Counted from the first letter of the stretch, positions 32,845-41,415 are shown. The stretch is 64,000 nucleotides of DNA from Aquabacterium humicola (GCF_030167915.1 NZ_JARGNB010000005.1:248001-312000), one strand, 5' to 3'. Notes: generated from the sequence alone by a model not told the origin. Made by a program: numbers and translations.

Positions 32845-34548
32845 TTACTTCTTCGGTGCGCTGGCGCCGCCGGCCGGGGCGCTGGCGGGCTGGTCGAAGC
32901 CGAAGAGCTTGGACGCATCCATCTCCTTCTGGCTGTCATCCGGCTGCGCTTCGAGCTGGATGTTCGTCGTGTCCAGATCCGCCTTCTTGCCCAGGCCGCC
33001 GGACACCAGGTTCGGGAAGGCGATGATCAGGCCGACCATGATGATCTGGATCAGCACGAAGGGCACCGCGCCCCAGTAGATCTGGCCCGTCGTCACCTTG
33101 GCGACCGTGCGGCCGGTCAGGCGGTCCTTGTAGTCGTCGTGCGGCGCCACGCTGCGCAGGTAGAACAGCGCGAAGCCGAACGGCGGGTGCATGAAGGAGG
33201 TCTGCATGTTGACCGCCAGCAGCACGCCGAACCACACCAGGTCGATGCCCAGCTTCTCGGCCACCGGGCCCAGCAGCGGGATCACGATGAACGACAGCTC
33301 GAAGAAGTCGAGGAAGAAGGCGAGCACGAAGATCAGCACGTTGACGACGATCAGGAAGCCGAGCTGGCCGCCCGGCAGGCTGGTCATCAGGTGCTCGACC
33401 CACTTGGGACCGTCGACGCCCTGGAAGGTCAGGCTGAACACGGTCGAGCCGAGCAGGATGAAGACGACGAAGCACGACAGCTTCATCGTCGAGTCCATTG
33501 CCTGCTTCATCAGCTTCAGGTCCAGGCGCTTGCGGCTGAGGGCCATCACCAGCGCACCGACCGCACCCATCGCGCCACCTTCGGTCGGCGTCGCGACGCC
33601 GAGGAAGATGGTGCCCAGCACCAGGAAGATCAGGCCGAGCGGCGGGATCAGCACGAAGGTCACGCGTTCGGCCATCCTCGACAGCAGGCCGAGCTTGAAG
33701 AGCCGGTTCATCACCGCCAGCACGAAGGCCACGCCGACGCCGACGCACATCGAGACGACGATCAGCTCGTCGGTCGGCGTCGAGTCGGGACGCGACTTCG
33801 CGAAGGCGACGGCCGAACCCACCGAGAGCACGAACAGCACGAACAGCGAACGCAGGCCCGGCGTGCCGTTGTCCTCGCGGATCGTGCGCGCTTCCGCCGG
33901 CAGGGCCGGCACGTAGGACGGGCGGAACATCGCCACGAGCACGATGAAGCCGATGTAGAGGCCGGTCAGCACGAAGCCCGGGATGAACGCACCCTTGTAG
34001 AGGTCGCCGACGCTCTTGCCGAGCTGGTCGGCCAGGATGATCAGCACCAGCGAGGGCGGGATGATCTGCGCCAGCGTTCCAGACGCCGCGATCACGCCGG
34101 ACGCGACGCGGCGGTCGTAGCCGTAGCGCAGCATGATCGGCAGCGAGATCAGGCCCATCGAGATCACCGAGGCGGCCACCACGCCCGTGGTCGCGGCGAG
34201 CATCGCCCCGACCAGGATCACCGCGAAGGCCAGGCCGCCGCGGATCGGTCCGAACAGCTGGCCGATCGTGTCGAGCAGGTCCTCGGCCATGCCGGAGCGT
34301 TCGAGGATCAGGCCCATGAAGGTGAAGAACGGGATCGCCAGCAGCGTGTCGTTCTGCATGATCCCGAAGATGCGCAGCGGCAGCGCCTGCATCAGCGAGG
34401 CCGGCAGCATGCCGAGCTCGATGCCGATGAAGCCGAACGCCAGGCCGCAGGCGGCCAGCGAGAAGGCCACCGAGAACCCCATCAGCAGGAAGATGATCAG
34501 GCCGACGAACATGATCGGCGCCATGTAGGCGGTGAGGAACTCGATCAC
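32845..34548 (-). CDS. dctM: TRAP transporter large permease (DctM)
   Basis: A 567-residue sodium-coupled TRAP permease with about a dozen hydrophobic helices. Recognisable segments are MGFSVAFSLAACGLAFGFIG, MLRYGYDRRVASGVIAASGT and IPPSLVLIILADQLGKSVGD. Translation starts at a GTG overlapping the small permease stop (GTGA), so the far longer frame upstream is not used. About 45 residues of charged, Pro/Ala-rich tail (ending ASAPAGGASAPKK) follow the last helix and are unusual for DctM. It pairs with the upstream small permease. No periplasmic DctP gene is in the window. The substrate is an organic acid of unknown kind. Confidence 0.92.
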   Translation of the reverse strand: MIEFLTAYMAPIMFVGLIIFLLMGFSVAFSLAACGLAFGFIGIELGMLPASLMQALPLRIFGIMQNDTLLAIPFFTFMGLILERSGMAEDLLDTIGQLFGPIRGGLAFAVILVGAMLAATTGVVAASVISMGLISLPIMLRYGYDRRVASGVIAASGTLAQIIPPSLVLIILADQLGKSVGDLYKGAFIPGFVLTGLYIGFIVLVAMFRPSYVPALPAEARTIREDNGTPGLRSLFVLFVLSVGSAVAFAKSRPDSTPTDELIVVSMCVGVGVAFVLAVMNRLFKLGLLSRMAERVTFVLIPPLGLIFLVLGTIFLGVATPTEGGAMGAVGALVMALSRKRLDLKLMKQAMDSTMKLSCFVVFILLGSTVFSLTFQGVDGPKWVEHLMTSLPGGQLGFLIVVNVLIFVLAFFLDFFELSFIVIPLLGPVAEKLGIDLVWFGVLLAVNMQTSFMHPPFGFALFYLRSVAPHDDYKDRLTGRTVAKVTTGQIYWGAVPFVLIQIIMVGLIIAFPNLVSGGLGKKADLDTTNIQLEAQPDDSQKEMDASKLFGFDQPASAPAGGASAPKK

Positions 34549-35138
34549 TTCTTCGCTCCTTGAGCTGCCGCGAGGATCGCTTCGGCCAGTTCTTCCTCGG
34601 CCGTCTTCTGCTGCTTCTTCTTCGTCGGGTCCTCGCACAGGCCCATCAGGAAGCCGATGCGCTTCACGAGCTCGGAGAGTCCCTGCAGGCCCAGCAGCGC
34701 GAAGCCCAGCGGCACCAGCGCGTACACCGGCCAGCGGATCAGGCCACCGGCGTTGGAGGACATTTCGCCCGAGATGTAGGCCTTGGTCACCAGCGGCCAC
34801 ACCAGCGCGATCACCGTGACGACGAACGGCAGCAGGAAGGCGACGATGCCGAAGATCTCGATCTTGATCTGCGTGCGCTTGGAGAAGCGGTGCAGCACCA
34901 CGTCGATCTTCACGTGTTCCTGCCGCAGCATCGTGTAGCCCGCGGCGAGCAGGAACACGGCTGCGAACAGGTACCACTGGATCTCGAGGAAGGCGTTCGA
35001 GCTGGTGTTGAATGCCTTGCGTACCGCGGCATTGATCGCGCTGATCAAGACCGCTGCGAGGACCAGCCAGGCGGCGTAGCGACCGACCAGCTCATTGAGC
35101 CGGTCGATCCACCGTGAGAGTTGCAGTAGGGCGGACAC
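34545..35138 (-). CDS. dctQ: TRAP transporter small permease (DctQ)
   Basis: A 197-residue four-helix membrane protein that links the large TRAP permease to its binding protein. Helices are visible at AAWLVLAAVLISAINAAVRK, FLEIQWYLFAAVFLLAAGYT, FGIVAFLLPFVVTVIALVWP and ALVPLGFALLGLQGLSELV. EIQWYLF is a family signature. The C-terminal ~25 residues are charged (DPTKKKQQKTAEEELAEAIL). It is the first gene of the dctQM pair. A CTAGGGTAAGCCCTAG palindrome lies about 110 bases upstream. Confidence 0.92.
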   Translation of the reverse strand: MSALLQLSRWIDRLNELVGRYAAWLVLAAVLISAINAAVRKAFNTSSNAFLEIQWYLFAAVFLLAAGYTMLRQEHVKIDVVLHRFSKRTQIKIEIFGIVAFLLPFVVTVIALVWPLVTKAYISGEMSSNAGGLIRWPVYALVPLGFALLGLQGLSELVKRIGFLMGLCEDPTKKKQQKTAEEELAEAILAAAQGAKK

Positions 35139-35247
35139 GCTGTCTCCGTCAGATTGGCAAACCGATCACGCAGCGCCCGGGCCGGGCGTGCGAACCGCGC
35201 GTACTGTAAGGAGACGCCCCTGAATGGCATCTGAAAATGTCAACGGC

Positions 35248-35263
35248 CTAGGGTAAGCCCTAG
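35248..35263. promoter_or_regulatory. Palindrome CTAGGG-TAAG-CCCTAG upstream of dctQ
   Basis: Perfect 6-base arms with a 4-base spacer in the 148-base gap between the DUF442 stop and the dctQ start. A TTGACA hexamer (minus strand, near 35240) follows it. The position is right for an activator site of the TRAP operon, for example of a LuxR-type response regulator. The protein that binds is unknown. Confidence 0.45.
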
Positions 35264-35286
35264 CCGCATTCACAGCAGTGGCCGGA

Positions 35287-35637
35287 TCAGCCCTGCGTGG
35301 CGAGCATGAACAGGCGGGTCGAGCGTGCACCGGAGCGGCAGAACGCCAGCACCGGCTGCGGCAGTTCCTGCAGCAGCTGCGCCATGCGCGCGATCTCGTC
35401 GGGCGACTGGTAGCCGCCGCTGACCGGCAGGTAGCGGTACTCGAGCCCGGCCGCCTTCGCGGCGGCCTCGACGCTGGCGTTGGTCGGCTGGTGCGGCCCC
35501 TCTTCGTAGTCGGGCCGGTTGTTGATGACGCTCTTGAAGCCGAGTTGCGCCAGGTCGGCCATCGCCTCGGGCGTCAGCTGCGGCGCGACGCAGAAGGCGG
35601 GCGCCACCTGGCGGATCAGGTCGGAGGTTTTCAGCAT
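35287..35637 (-). CDS. DUF442/TIGR01244 phosphatase-like sulfur transferase
   Basis: A 116-residue protein with a dual-specificity-phosphatase-like fold and the family active-site loop CRSGARST (Cys100), preceded by VINNRPDYEEGPHQPT. Stand-alone members are annotated as putative sulfur transferases or Blh-domain relatives linked to sulfide handling; activity is not established. It lies between the GatB/YqeY protein (14 bases upstream on the same strand) and the TRAP permease genes. No signal peptide; cytoplasmic. Confidence 0.85.
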   Translation of the reverse strand: MLKTSDLIRQVAPAFCVAPQLTPEAMADLAQLGFKSVINNRPDYEEGPHQPTNASVEAAAKAAGLEYRYLPVSGGYQSPDEIARMAQLLQELPQPVLAFCRSGARSTRLFMLATQG

Positions 35638-35651
35638 GGTGGGCCGTGAGC

Positions 35652-36098
35652 TTACTTGTTGAGCGCGGACTTCACGGCCGCGGAAACCACGCCCATGTCC
35701 GCCGTGCCGGCGAAGCGGGCCTTCGCGGCGCCCATCACCTTGCCCATGTCGCCGGGCCCGGCGGCGCCCAGCTCGGCCACCAGCGCATTCACCGCAGCCT
35801 GCACTTGCTCGGCCGACAGGCGCGCGGGCAGGTACTTCTCGAGCACCGCGAGCTCGGCGCTTTCCTTGGCCACCAGGTCGTCGCGGCCGGCGCTCTGGAA
35901 CGCGGCGATCGAGTCCTTGCGCTGCTTGATCAGCTTGTCGACGACGCCGACGATCGCGGCGTCGTCCAGCGTGATGCGCTCGTCGACCTCGCGCTGCTTG
36001 ATCGCGGCCAGCAGCAGGCGGATCGTCAGCAGCCGGTCGGCTTCCTTGGCGCGCATCGCCGTCTTCATGTCTTCGGTGATCTGGTCTTTCAGGGTCAT
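35652..36098 (-). CDS. GatB/YqeY-domain protein
   Basis: A 148-residue helical protein of the YqeY family, related to the tail domain of GatB that contacts tRNA. Blocks: LKDQITEDMKTAMRAKEADR, TIRLLLAAIKQREVDERITL and the C-terminal GDMGKVMGAAKARFAGTADM. It follows rpsU, a conserved arrangement in proteobacteria. A terminator-like hairpin lies between them, so it may be read partly through. The molecular role is unknown; some members influence tRNA-dependent amidation or stress responses. Confidence 0.9.
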   Translation of the reverse strand: MTLKDQITEDMKTAMRAKEADRLLTIRLLLAAIKQREVDERITLDDAAIVGVVDKLIKQRKDSIAAFQSAGRDDLVAKESAELAVLEKYLPARLSAEQVQAAVNALVAELGAAGPGDMGKVMGAAKARFAGTADMGVVSAAVKSALNK

Positions 36099-36121
36099 GG
36101 TTCAGGGCTCCGGAAATGCAA

Positions 36122-36187
36122 ACGCCCGCTGCGGCGTCCCGCGCGGGCGTCTTCAGACTCGTCTACGGCAGGAAAAGCGCTCGCGCT
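36122..36187 (-). terminator. Hairpins after rpsU
   Basis: On the minus strand the first hairpin after rpsU is AGCG-CGAG-CGCT followed by TTTT (36187-36173), and the second is ACGCCCGC...GCGGGCGT (36150-36122) followed by TTTGCATTT. The first is a short intrinsic terminator; the second is stronger in stem but has a broken T-run. They would lower transcription into the YqeY gene. Confidence 0.55.
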
Positions 36188-36207
36188 CTTCGTGACGCTG
36201 GTGAAGC

Positions 36208-36420
36208 TCAGTACAGCTTCTTCGGCAACTGCATGCTGCGCACGCGCTTGTAGTGGCGCTTCACGGCGGCCGCCTTCTTGCGCTTGCGCTCGGCGGTCGG
36301 CTTTTCGTAGAACTCGCGTGCGCGCAGTTCGGTCAGCAGCCCCAGCTTCTCGATCGTGCGCTTGAAGCGGCGCAGGGCGACGTCGAACGGCTCGTTTTCC
36401 TTGACGCGAATCGTGGTCAT
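36208..36420 (-). CDS. rpsU: 30S ribosomal protein S21
   Basis: A 70-residue basic protein of the small ribosomal subunit, located at the anti-Shine-Dalgarno region. It begins [20 protein letters not shown] and contains [20 protein letters not shown], which are diagnostic. The transcript leader appears long (about 145 bases if the TAGAAT box near 36575 is used) and carries a T7 run just before a weak AGGA ribosome site. The YqeY gene follows downstream. Confidence 0.97.
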
Positions 36421-36671
36421 TTAGTGCATGGATCCTAAAAAAAGTGCGCTCGGTGTTCCTGTCTCGACCCGGACCTGAATCTCCGCCTTTCGGCTTCGTT
36501 CAGCTGTCGTCGGCATTCCGGATTTGCCGGGGGCCGGGGAATCGACACGCGGTTTGCTAGCAAAGACGGCGATTCTACTGCGAAATTGAGGCGCGTCATC
36601 AAGGCCCCCACCGGCGCGCCGCGGGGAGGGGTTCACGGGCGGGATCGACCCGAGTTTTCTCGAGGCAGCGC
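36421..36671 (-). promoter_or_regulatory. rpsU upstream region with TAGAAT box and TTTGCTAGCAAA palindrome
   Basis: A gene-free 251 bases. A -10-like TAGAAT lies on the minus strand at 36577-36572, with a weak TTGATG 19 bases upstream. Immediately downstream, at the expected start point, is a perfect 12-base palindrome TTTGCTAGCAAA (36553-36564). The remaining leader has no convincing structure apart from a T7 run near 36437. I see no small gene here. Confidence 0.4.
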
Positions 36672-37916
36672 TCAGGCGGCGCTCAGGCCGTTCGCGCAGG
36701 CCACCGCCGACGCCCAGGCCCACTGGAAGTTGTAGCCGCCCAGCCAGCCGGTGACGTCGACCACCTCGCCGATGAAGAACAGGCCCGGCTGGCGCTTGCT
36801 GGCCATGGTGCGCGAGTCGAGCTCGCGGGTGTCGATACCGCCCAGCGTGACCTCGGCCTTGCGGTAGCCCTCGGTGCCATTGGGCGTGATCGTCCAGCGC
36901 GACAGCGCCTGCGCCAGCCGTTCCAGATCCCGATCGCGCAACTCTGGCATCGGCCGCTCGGCGGGCAGGCCGTGTGTTTCGAGCCACGCGGACGCCAGCC
37001 GCTGCGGCAGCCAGGTGGCGAGCTCGTTGCCCAGCTGGCGGCGCGACACGGCCTTGGCCTCGCGCAGTCGCTCCAGCAGGTCCGCCCCGGCGCCGAGATC
37101 GATGCGCAGCGCGTCCCCGGGCCGCCAGAAGCTCGAGATCTGCAGCACCGCCGGGCCGCTCAGGCCGCGGTGGGTGAACAGCAGGTCCTCGACGAAGCGG
37201 CCGCGCTGCTTGCCTTGCCCGGTCTCGATCGCCACTTCGAGCGACACGCCGGCCAGCGGCACGAAAGGCGCCCAGGACGCCGCATCGAAGGTCAGCGGCA
37301 CCAGTGCCGGCCGCGTCTCGACCAGCTTGTGGCCGAACTGCTTCGCCAGCCGATAGCCGAAGTCGCTTGCGCCGATCTTCGGGATCGACAGTCCGCCGGT
37401 GGCGATCACCAACTGCCGGCTGCGCACGACGCCGCCATCGGTGTCGAGCTCGAAGCCATCGCCGGTCGCGCGCACGGCCTGCACCGCGCAGGGCTGCCGT
37501 CGCACCACCTTGCCGGCGTTGCATTCGCTGACGAGCATCTGGATGATCTGCTCGCTCGACTCGTCGCAGAACAGCTGGCCCTTGTGCTTCTCGTGGAAGC
37601 CGATGCCGTGGCTTTTCACCAGCGCGATGAAGTCCGCCGGCGTGTAGCGGGCGAGCGCCGAACGGCAGAAGTCGGGGTTGGCGGAGAGAAAGTTCGCCGG
37701 GCCCGCGTCGCGGTTCGTGAAGTTGCAGCGGCCGCCCCCCGAAATGCGGACTTTTTCGGCGAACTTCTCGGCATGATCGAGCAACAGCACCCGCAGCCCG
37801 CGTTGGCCGGCCACCGCCGCGCAATGCAGGCCGGCTGCGCCGGCGCCGATCACGACCGCATCGAAGCGGTCGGCGCTGCGGTTTCGGCCGGCGGTCGCAG
37901 CCGGGCCCTCGCTCAC
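36672..37916 (-). CDS. HI0933-family flavoprotein (BaiN/RdsA-like)
   Basis: A 414-residue NAD(P)/FAD-dependent oxidoreductase of the HI0933/TIGR00275 family. The FAD site is VIGAGAAGLHCAAVAGQRG and is followed by the diagnostic VRISGGGRCNFTN; a second nucleotide strand is LVIATGGLSIPKIG, and the C-terminal block is FFIGEVVDVTGWLGGYNFQW. It starts at a GTG overlapping the stop of the YCII-like gene (GTGA); the longer in-frame extension reads through that gene and is rejected. Family members have been linked to reductive metabolism or RNA modification, but this one's substrate is unknown. Confidence 0.9.
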   Translation of the reverse strand: MSEGPAATAGRNRSADRFDAVVIGAGAAGLHCAAVAGQRGLRVLLLDHAEKFAEKVRISGGGRCNFTNRDAGPANFLSANPDFCRSALARYTPADFIALVKSHGIGFHEKHKGQLFCDESSEQIIQMLVSECNAGKVVRRQPCAVQAVRATGDGFELDTDGGVVRSRQLVIATGGLSIPKIGASDFGYRLAKQFGHKLVETRPALVPLTFDAASWAPFVPLAGVSLEVAIETGQGKQRGRFVEDLLFTHRGLSGPAVLQISSFWRPGDALRIDLGAGADLLERLREAKAVSRRQLGNELATWLPQRLASAWLETHGLPAERPMPELRDRDLERLAQALSRWTITPNGTEGYRKAEVTLGGIDTRELDSRTMASKRQPGLFFIGEVVDVTGWLGGYNFQWAWASAVACANGLSAA

Positions 37917-38356
37917 GGCCGTCGCTGCAACGCCAGCACGTACGGATGCAGCGTCGCGGTCATCACGCCGGCTTCGACGGCGGGATCGGTCTCCATGAAC
38001 TGGCGTGCGGCGGGCTCGCTCTCGGCCTCGAAGACCACCAGTCCGAAGGTGGCGGACAGCGCTTCGTTGGAGCGGCCGGCGAAGATCACGCGGCCGGCGG
38101 CGGTGGCGTCCTTCAGGCGCGCGAAGTGGCGGCCGACGGCCTCGTTCTCCCTGGCCGTCCACCTGGTGGCGTCGTGGAACGCGGGGCTGACCTTCAGCAC
38201 ATACACGAACTGCTGCAGCTTGGGTGGTGTCGGCGTGGGCGTCGTCGGCGGTGTCTGGGCGCTCGTCGCGAACGAAACCAGGGCGAGCAGGAACGGGACC
38301 AGGACCTTCAACAGCGCGTGCACGGCGGCGACTCCTCGGGGCGAGGGCGCCATCAT
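37913..38356 (-). CDS. Exported YCII-like domain protein
   Basis: A 147-residue protein with an N-terminal signal peptide (LLKVLVPFLLALVSFATSAQ), a Thr/Pro linker (TPPTTPTPTPPK), and a ferredoxin-like YCII-type domain (FVYVLKVSPAFHD, then FGLVVFEAESEPAARQFMET). YCII proteins are normally cytoplasmic; an exported version is less common. Function is unknown. Its stop overlaps the flavoprotein start by four bases, so the two are translated together. Confidence 0.8.
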   Translation of the reverse strand: MMAPSPRGVAAVHALLKVLVPFLLALVSFATSAQTPPTTPTPTPPKLQQFVYVLKVSPAFHDATRWTARENEAVGRHFARLKDATAAGRVIFAGRSNEALSATFGLVVFEAESEPAARQFMETDPAVEAGVMTATLHPYVLALQRRP

Positions 38357-38385
38357 GCCGCAGCGACGGTGCTAATCGATCGGCT

Positions 38386-39516
38386 TCAGCCTTTCCAGAC
38401 GAACGGGAACTTCAGCTGGTGCCAGAAGCCGTTCGGCACGTAGTCGCCGACGACGCCGTACTGCTTCGGCCAGGTGCGCTCGGCCTGCACCGCAGTGCCG
38501 AACAGGTGGTCGAGGAAGGCGAAGTGCGCGGCGTAGTTGCGGTCGATCGCCTCGTCGTCCTGCGAGTGGTGCCAGTGGTGGAAGTTGGGCGTGACGATCA
38601 GGTAGCGCAGCGGCCCTAAGCGCACGTCGACGTTGGCGTGGTTGAAGACGGCCTGGAAGCCGACGATGACGATGTAGGCGTCGATGACTTCCTTGCTGAA
38701 GCCGAGCACGTAGATCGGCGCCAGCACCAGGGTGCGGGTGATCAGCAGCTCGCCGAAGTGCTGGCGCGAGCCGGCTATCCAGTCCATGCTCTTCACGCTG
38801 TGGTGAACGGCATGCAGGCGCCACAGCGCGGGCACCTCGTGGTACGCGCGGTGCGTCCAGTACTGCACCAGGTCGGCGACCAGCACGATCAGGAACAGCG
38901 CCGGCCAGAACGGCAGGTGGCGGATCCAGCCCTGCACGCCGTCGGTCACCGCCCAGCCGAAGAGCCGGTGCACCATCAGATTGGTCGCCAGCAGCACGAA
39001 GCCGACGATCATGTGGTTGACGATGAAGTGGGTGAAGTCGGTCTGCCATTCGGCGCGGAAGACCGGCTGGTCCTTGCGGAGCGCGAACAGCTTCTCGATG
39101 CCGATGAAGATCAGCGACGAGCCCAGCAGGTCGAGGATGAACCAGTCGAGGCCGATGTAGGGCGTGTGGTCGGGGAAGTCGCCGACCGGCACGCGGTGGC
39201 CGCCGAGCAGCAGCGTCAACATGATCAGCGCCAGGGCCGACGCCGACAGCCAGCGCACGCGGCCGAAGACGATGTTGACGGTGGCCAGCCCGCCGGCGAT
39301 CACCATCGCCGCCATCAGCAGGCGGCGCATCCATTCGACGTCGTAGCTCTTGCGCAGCTCGGGCGTCGTCAGGTACTGCGGGAAGTGGAAGGCCAGCACG
39401 CCGAGGAAGCACAGCACGGCCAGCATCAGCGCGATCACGCCGGTGGTGAGGCCGCGCCCCGCACGGATCTCGCCGTGCGATTCGCTCAGGCGGTTCAGCT
39501 TGTCGAACGTTTCCAT
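38386..39516 (-). CDS. Sterol desaturase / fatty acid hydroxylase family protein
   Basis: A 376-residue integral-membrane di-iron enzyme. The histidine boxes are THRAYHE, LHAVHHS and NFHHWHHSQDDEA, giving the HX3H, HX2HH and HX2HH pattern. Hydrophobic segments include TGVIALMLAVLCFLGVLAF near residue 26 and several helices up to ~200. Bacterial members hydroxylate or desaturate lipids; the exact substrate is open. The start is uncertain: Met codons at 39516, 39534 and 39549 are all possible and none has a strong ribosome site. I used METFDKLNRL. Confidence 0.88.
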   Translation of the reverse strand: METFDKLNRLSESHGEIRAGRGLTTGVIALMLAVLCFLGVLAFHFPQYLTTPELRKSYDVEWMRRLLMAAMVIAGGLATVNIVFGRVRWLSASALALIMLTLLLGGHRVPVGDFPDHTPYIGLDWFILDLLGSSLIFIGIEKLFALRKDQPVFRAEWQTDFTHFIVNHMIVGFVLLATNLMVHRLFGWAVTDGVQGWIRHLPFWPALFLIVLVADLVQYWTHRAYHEVPALWRLHAVHHSVKSMDWIAGSRQHFGELLITRTLVLAPIYVLGFSKEVIDAYIVIVGFQAVFNHANVDVRLGPLRYLIVTPNFHHWHHSQDDEAIDRNYAAHFAFLDHLFGTAVQAERTWPKQYGVVGDYVPNGFWHQLKFPFVWKG

Positions 39517-39598
39517 GGACGCGGTCCGGGCCATCGAGGTGGCCGGCATTCTTCCGCCGCCGCCACTCAGCGGCGTTTCGGATCGCGTCGCGTGTGTT

Positions 39599-40465
39599 TC
39601 AGGCGGCGCGGGCCTGGCGGACGGTTTGTTGCAGCGGCGTTTCAAGGCCGGCGGGCTGGCCGGCCAGGGCCAGCGCACCCTGCAGCACGTCGCCGACGAT
39701 GATGATCGCCGGGCTGCCGAGCTGTTCGCGCGTTATGGTCTCGGCCAGGTCGCCGAGCACGGTGACGACCTGGCGTTGCTGCGGCAGGCTGGCGTGCTGC
39801 ACGACCGCGGCCGGTGTGCCGGCCGGCAGCCCCTGCAGCAGCCCGGCCTGCAGTTGCGGCCATTCGGCGACGCCCATGTAGATCACCAGCGTCAGGCCTT
39901 GCGCGGCCGCCGCGGCCAGGGTCGGCCAATGCAGCGGGGCACCGCCGGGCTTCGCGTGGCCGGTGACCAGCATCACGCCGTGCGCGTGGGCGCGGTGCGT
40001 CAGCGGCACGCCCAGGCCGGCGCTGGCGGCCACCGCGGCGGTGATGCCGCTGCCGATCTCCACCGTGATGCCGTGGGCGCGCAGCGCCTCGGCTTCTTCG
40101 CCGCCACGGCCGAAGACGAACGGATCGCCACCCTTGAAGCGCACGACGCGCTCGCCGGCCAGCGCCTCGCTGACCATCAGCTTCGTGATGAAGGCCTGCG
40201 GCGTCGAGCGGCAGCCGCCGCGCTTGCCGACGTGCACGATGCGCGGCCGGCGCTTCGCGCCCTTCAGCGCGCGTTCGAGCACCGCGTCGGACACCAGGTC
40301 GTCGACCAGCAGCACCGTCGCGCGGCGCACCAGGCGGATCGCACGCAGCGTCAGCAGCTCGGGATCGCCGGGGCCGGCGCCGACGAGGGCGCACCAGGGG
40401 GACTGCGCCGGCGAGCCAGCGGGCGAACGGACCGGAGGGCGGGTGGCGGGACCAGCAGACTTCAC
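39599..40465 (-). CDS. cobA: Uroporphyrinogen-III C-methyltransferase
   Basis: A 288-residue SAM-dependent enzyme that adds two methyl groups to uroporphyrinogen III to make precorrin-2, the precursor of siroheme. Family blocks: VGAGPGDPELLTLRAIRLV, VRFKGGDPFVFGRGGEEAE, and GVPLTHRAHAHGVMLVTGH. It is the last gene of the nitrite/nitrate reductase operon, where siroheme is needed for NirB. The GTG start overlaps the ybiB stop (GTGA). It is not fused to the CysG dehydrogenase/ferrochelatase domain, which must be encoded elsewhere. Confidence 0.93.
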   Translation of the reverse strand: MKSAGPATRPPVRSPAGSPAQSPWCALVGAGPGDPELLTLRAIRLVRRATVLLVDDLVSDAVLERALKGAKRRPRIVHVGKRGGCRSTPQAFITKLMVSEALAGERVVRFKGGDPFVFGRGGEEAEALRAHGITVEIGSGITAAVAASAGLGVPLTHRAHAHGVMLVTGHAKPGGAPLHWPTLAAAAAQGLTLVIYMGVAEWPQLQAGLLQGLPAGTPAAVVQHASLPQQRQVVTVLGDLAETITREQLGSPAIIIVGDVLQGALALAGQPAGLETPLQQTVRQARAA

Positions 40466-41415
40466 GCGCGGCGTTCCTTCGCAGGAGCAGATTGCAGACG
40501 CGCAATGCCCTGCAAGAGCAGTGCCACCTGGCGCTCCAGCGGCGCGGGGGTCGGCTTCTCGCCCGACAGCACGGCCTGGATGTAGACCGCGACAGTGGCC
40601 GCGTCGATCGCGCGCGGCAGCAGCGGCAGCTCGGCGAGCGTGCCTTCCTGCGCCGGGCAGCCGAGCTCGGCCGCGGAGGCGCCGCCGAGCCAGGTCTCGA
40701 TCTTCGGGCAGCGCCGCGGGTCGGCCACCGCTTCGCCCTCGGTGCCGCGCAGCAGCATCAGGTCGGCCGCGGTGCGGCGGGCGAACTCGCCCATCAATGC
40801 ACCAAATTCGGGATGCGTGTGGCTGGCCAGGCGCAGTGCCGGTGCACCGGCGATGGGCTGCATCAGCTTCGCGATCGTGTGGCCGGCGTTGCGCAGGCCA
40901 ACCACCCAACGCACGTCGAGCAGGCGCTGCAGCGGTGGGCAGAGGGTCTCCGTGAGCACGAAAGCGGGCTCGTGGCGCCGCCAGCACTCGTGCACCGCGG
41001 CGGCCGATTCCAGCGGGGGCATGCCCAGCGCCGCGAAGACTTCGCACGAGGTCACGCGCGCCTTGTCGTGCCGCTGCCCATGCACCAGCACGCGCACACC
41101 CTCCTGCGCCAGGCACATCGCCAGCAGCGGCGTCAGGTTGGGCAGCTTGCGCGCGCCGTTGTAGCTGGGGATCACCACCACGGGCCGGTCGCTGTCGATC
41201 ATCAGCGTGCGCGCCTGCATCGCGTCGGCGAAGCCGATCAGCTCGTCGACGGTCTCGCCCTTCACCCGCATCGCCAGCGCGAAGGCGCCGATCTCCAGGT
41301 CGGTGACCTGGCCGTCGAGCACCTGGGCCATCAGGTCCTGGGATTGCGTGCGGTCCAGCGAGCGCGCACCGGCGGCGCCGCGGCCGATCTCCTTGATGTA
41401 CTGGCTGATGCTCAA
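40462..41415 (-). CDS. ybiB: YbiB-family protein (glycosyltransferase-3 fold)
   Basis: A 317-residue homologue of anthranilate phosphoribosyltransferase. The family is described as DNA/nucleic-acid-binding rather than as a TrpD enzyme (YbiB/TrpD2). Blocks: FALAMRVKGETVDELIGFAD, VVIPSYNGARKLPNLTPLLA and GLRNAGHTIAKLMQPIAG. The TrpD GTGGD-like substrate loop is replaced by IPSYNGARK. It lies between the quinol-module gene and cobA in the nitrate operon, an association I recall from other Burkholderiales; its contribution there is unknown. Confidence 0.88.
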   Translation of the reverse strand: MSISQYIKEIGRGAAGARSLDRTQSQDLMAQVLDGQVTDLEIGAFALAMRVKGETVDELIGFADAMQARTLMIDSDRPVVVIPSYNGARKLPNLTPLLAMCLAQEGVRVLVHGQRHDKARVTSCEVFAALGMPPLESAAAVHECWRRHEPAFVLTETLCPPLQRLLDVRWVVGLRNAGHTIAKLMQPIAGAPALRLASHTHPEFGALMGEFARRTAADLMLLRGTEGEAVADPRRCPKIETWLGGASAAELGCPAQEGTLAELPLLPRAIDAATVAVYIQAVLSGEKPTPAPLERQVALLLQGIARLQSAPAKERRA

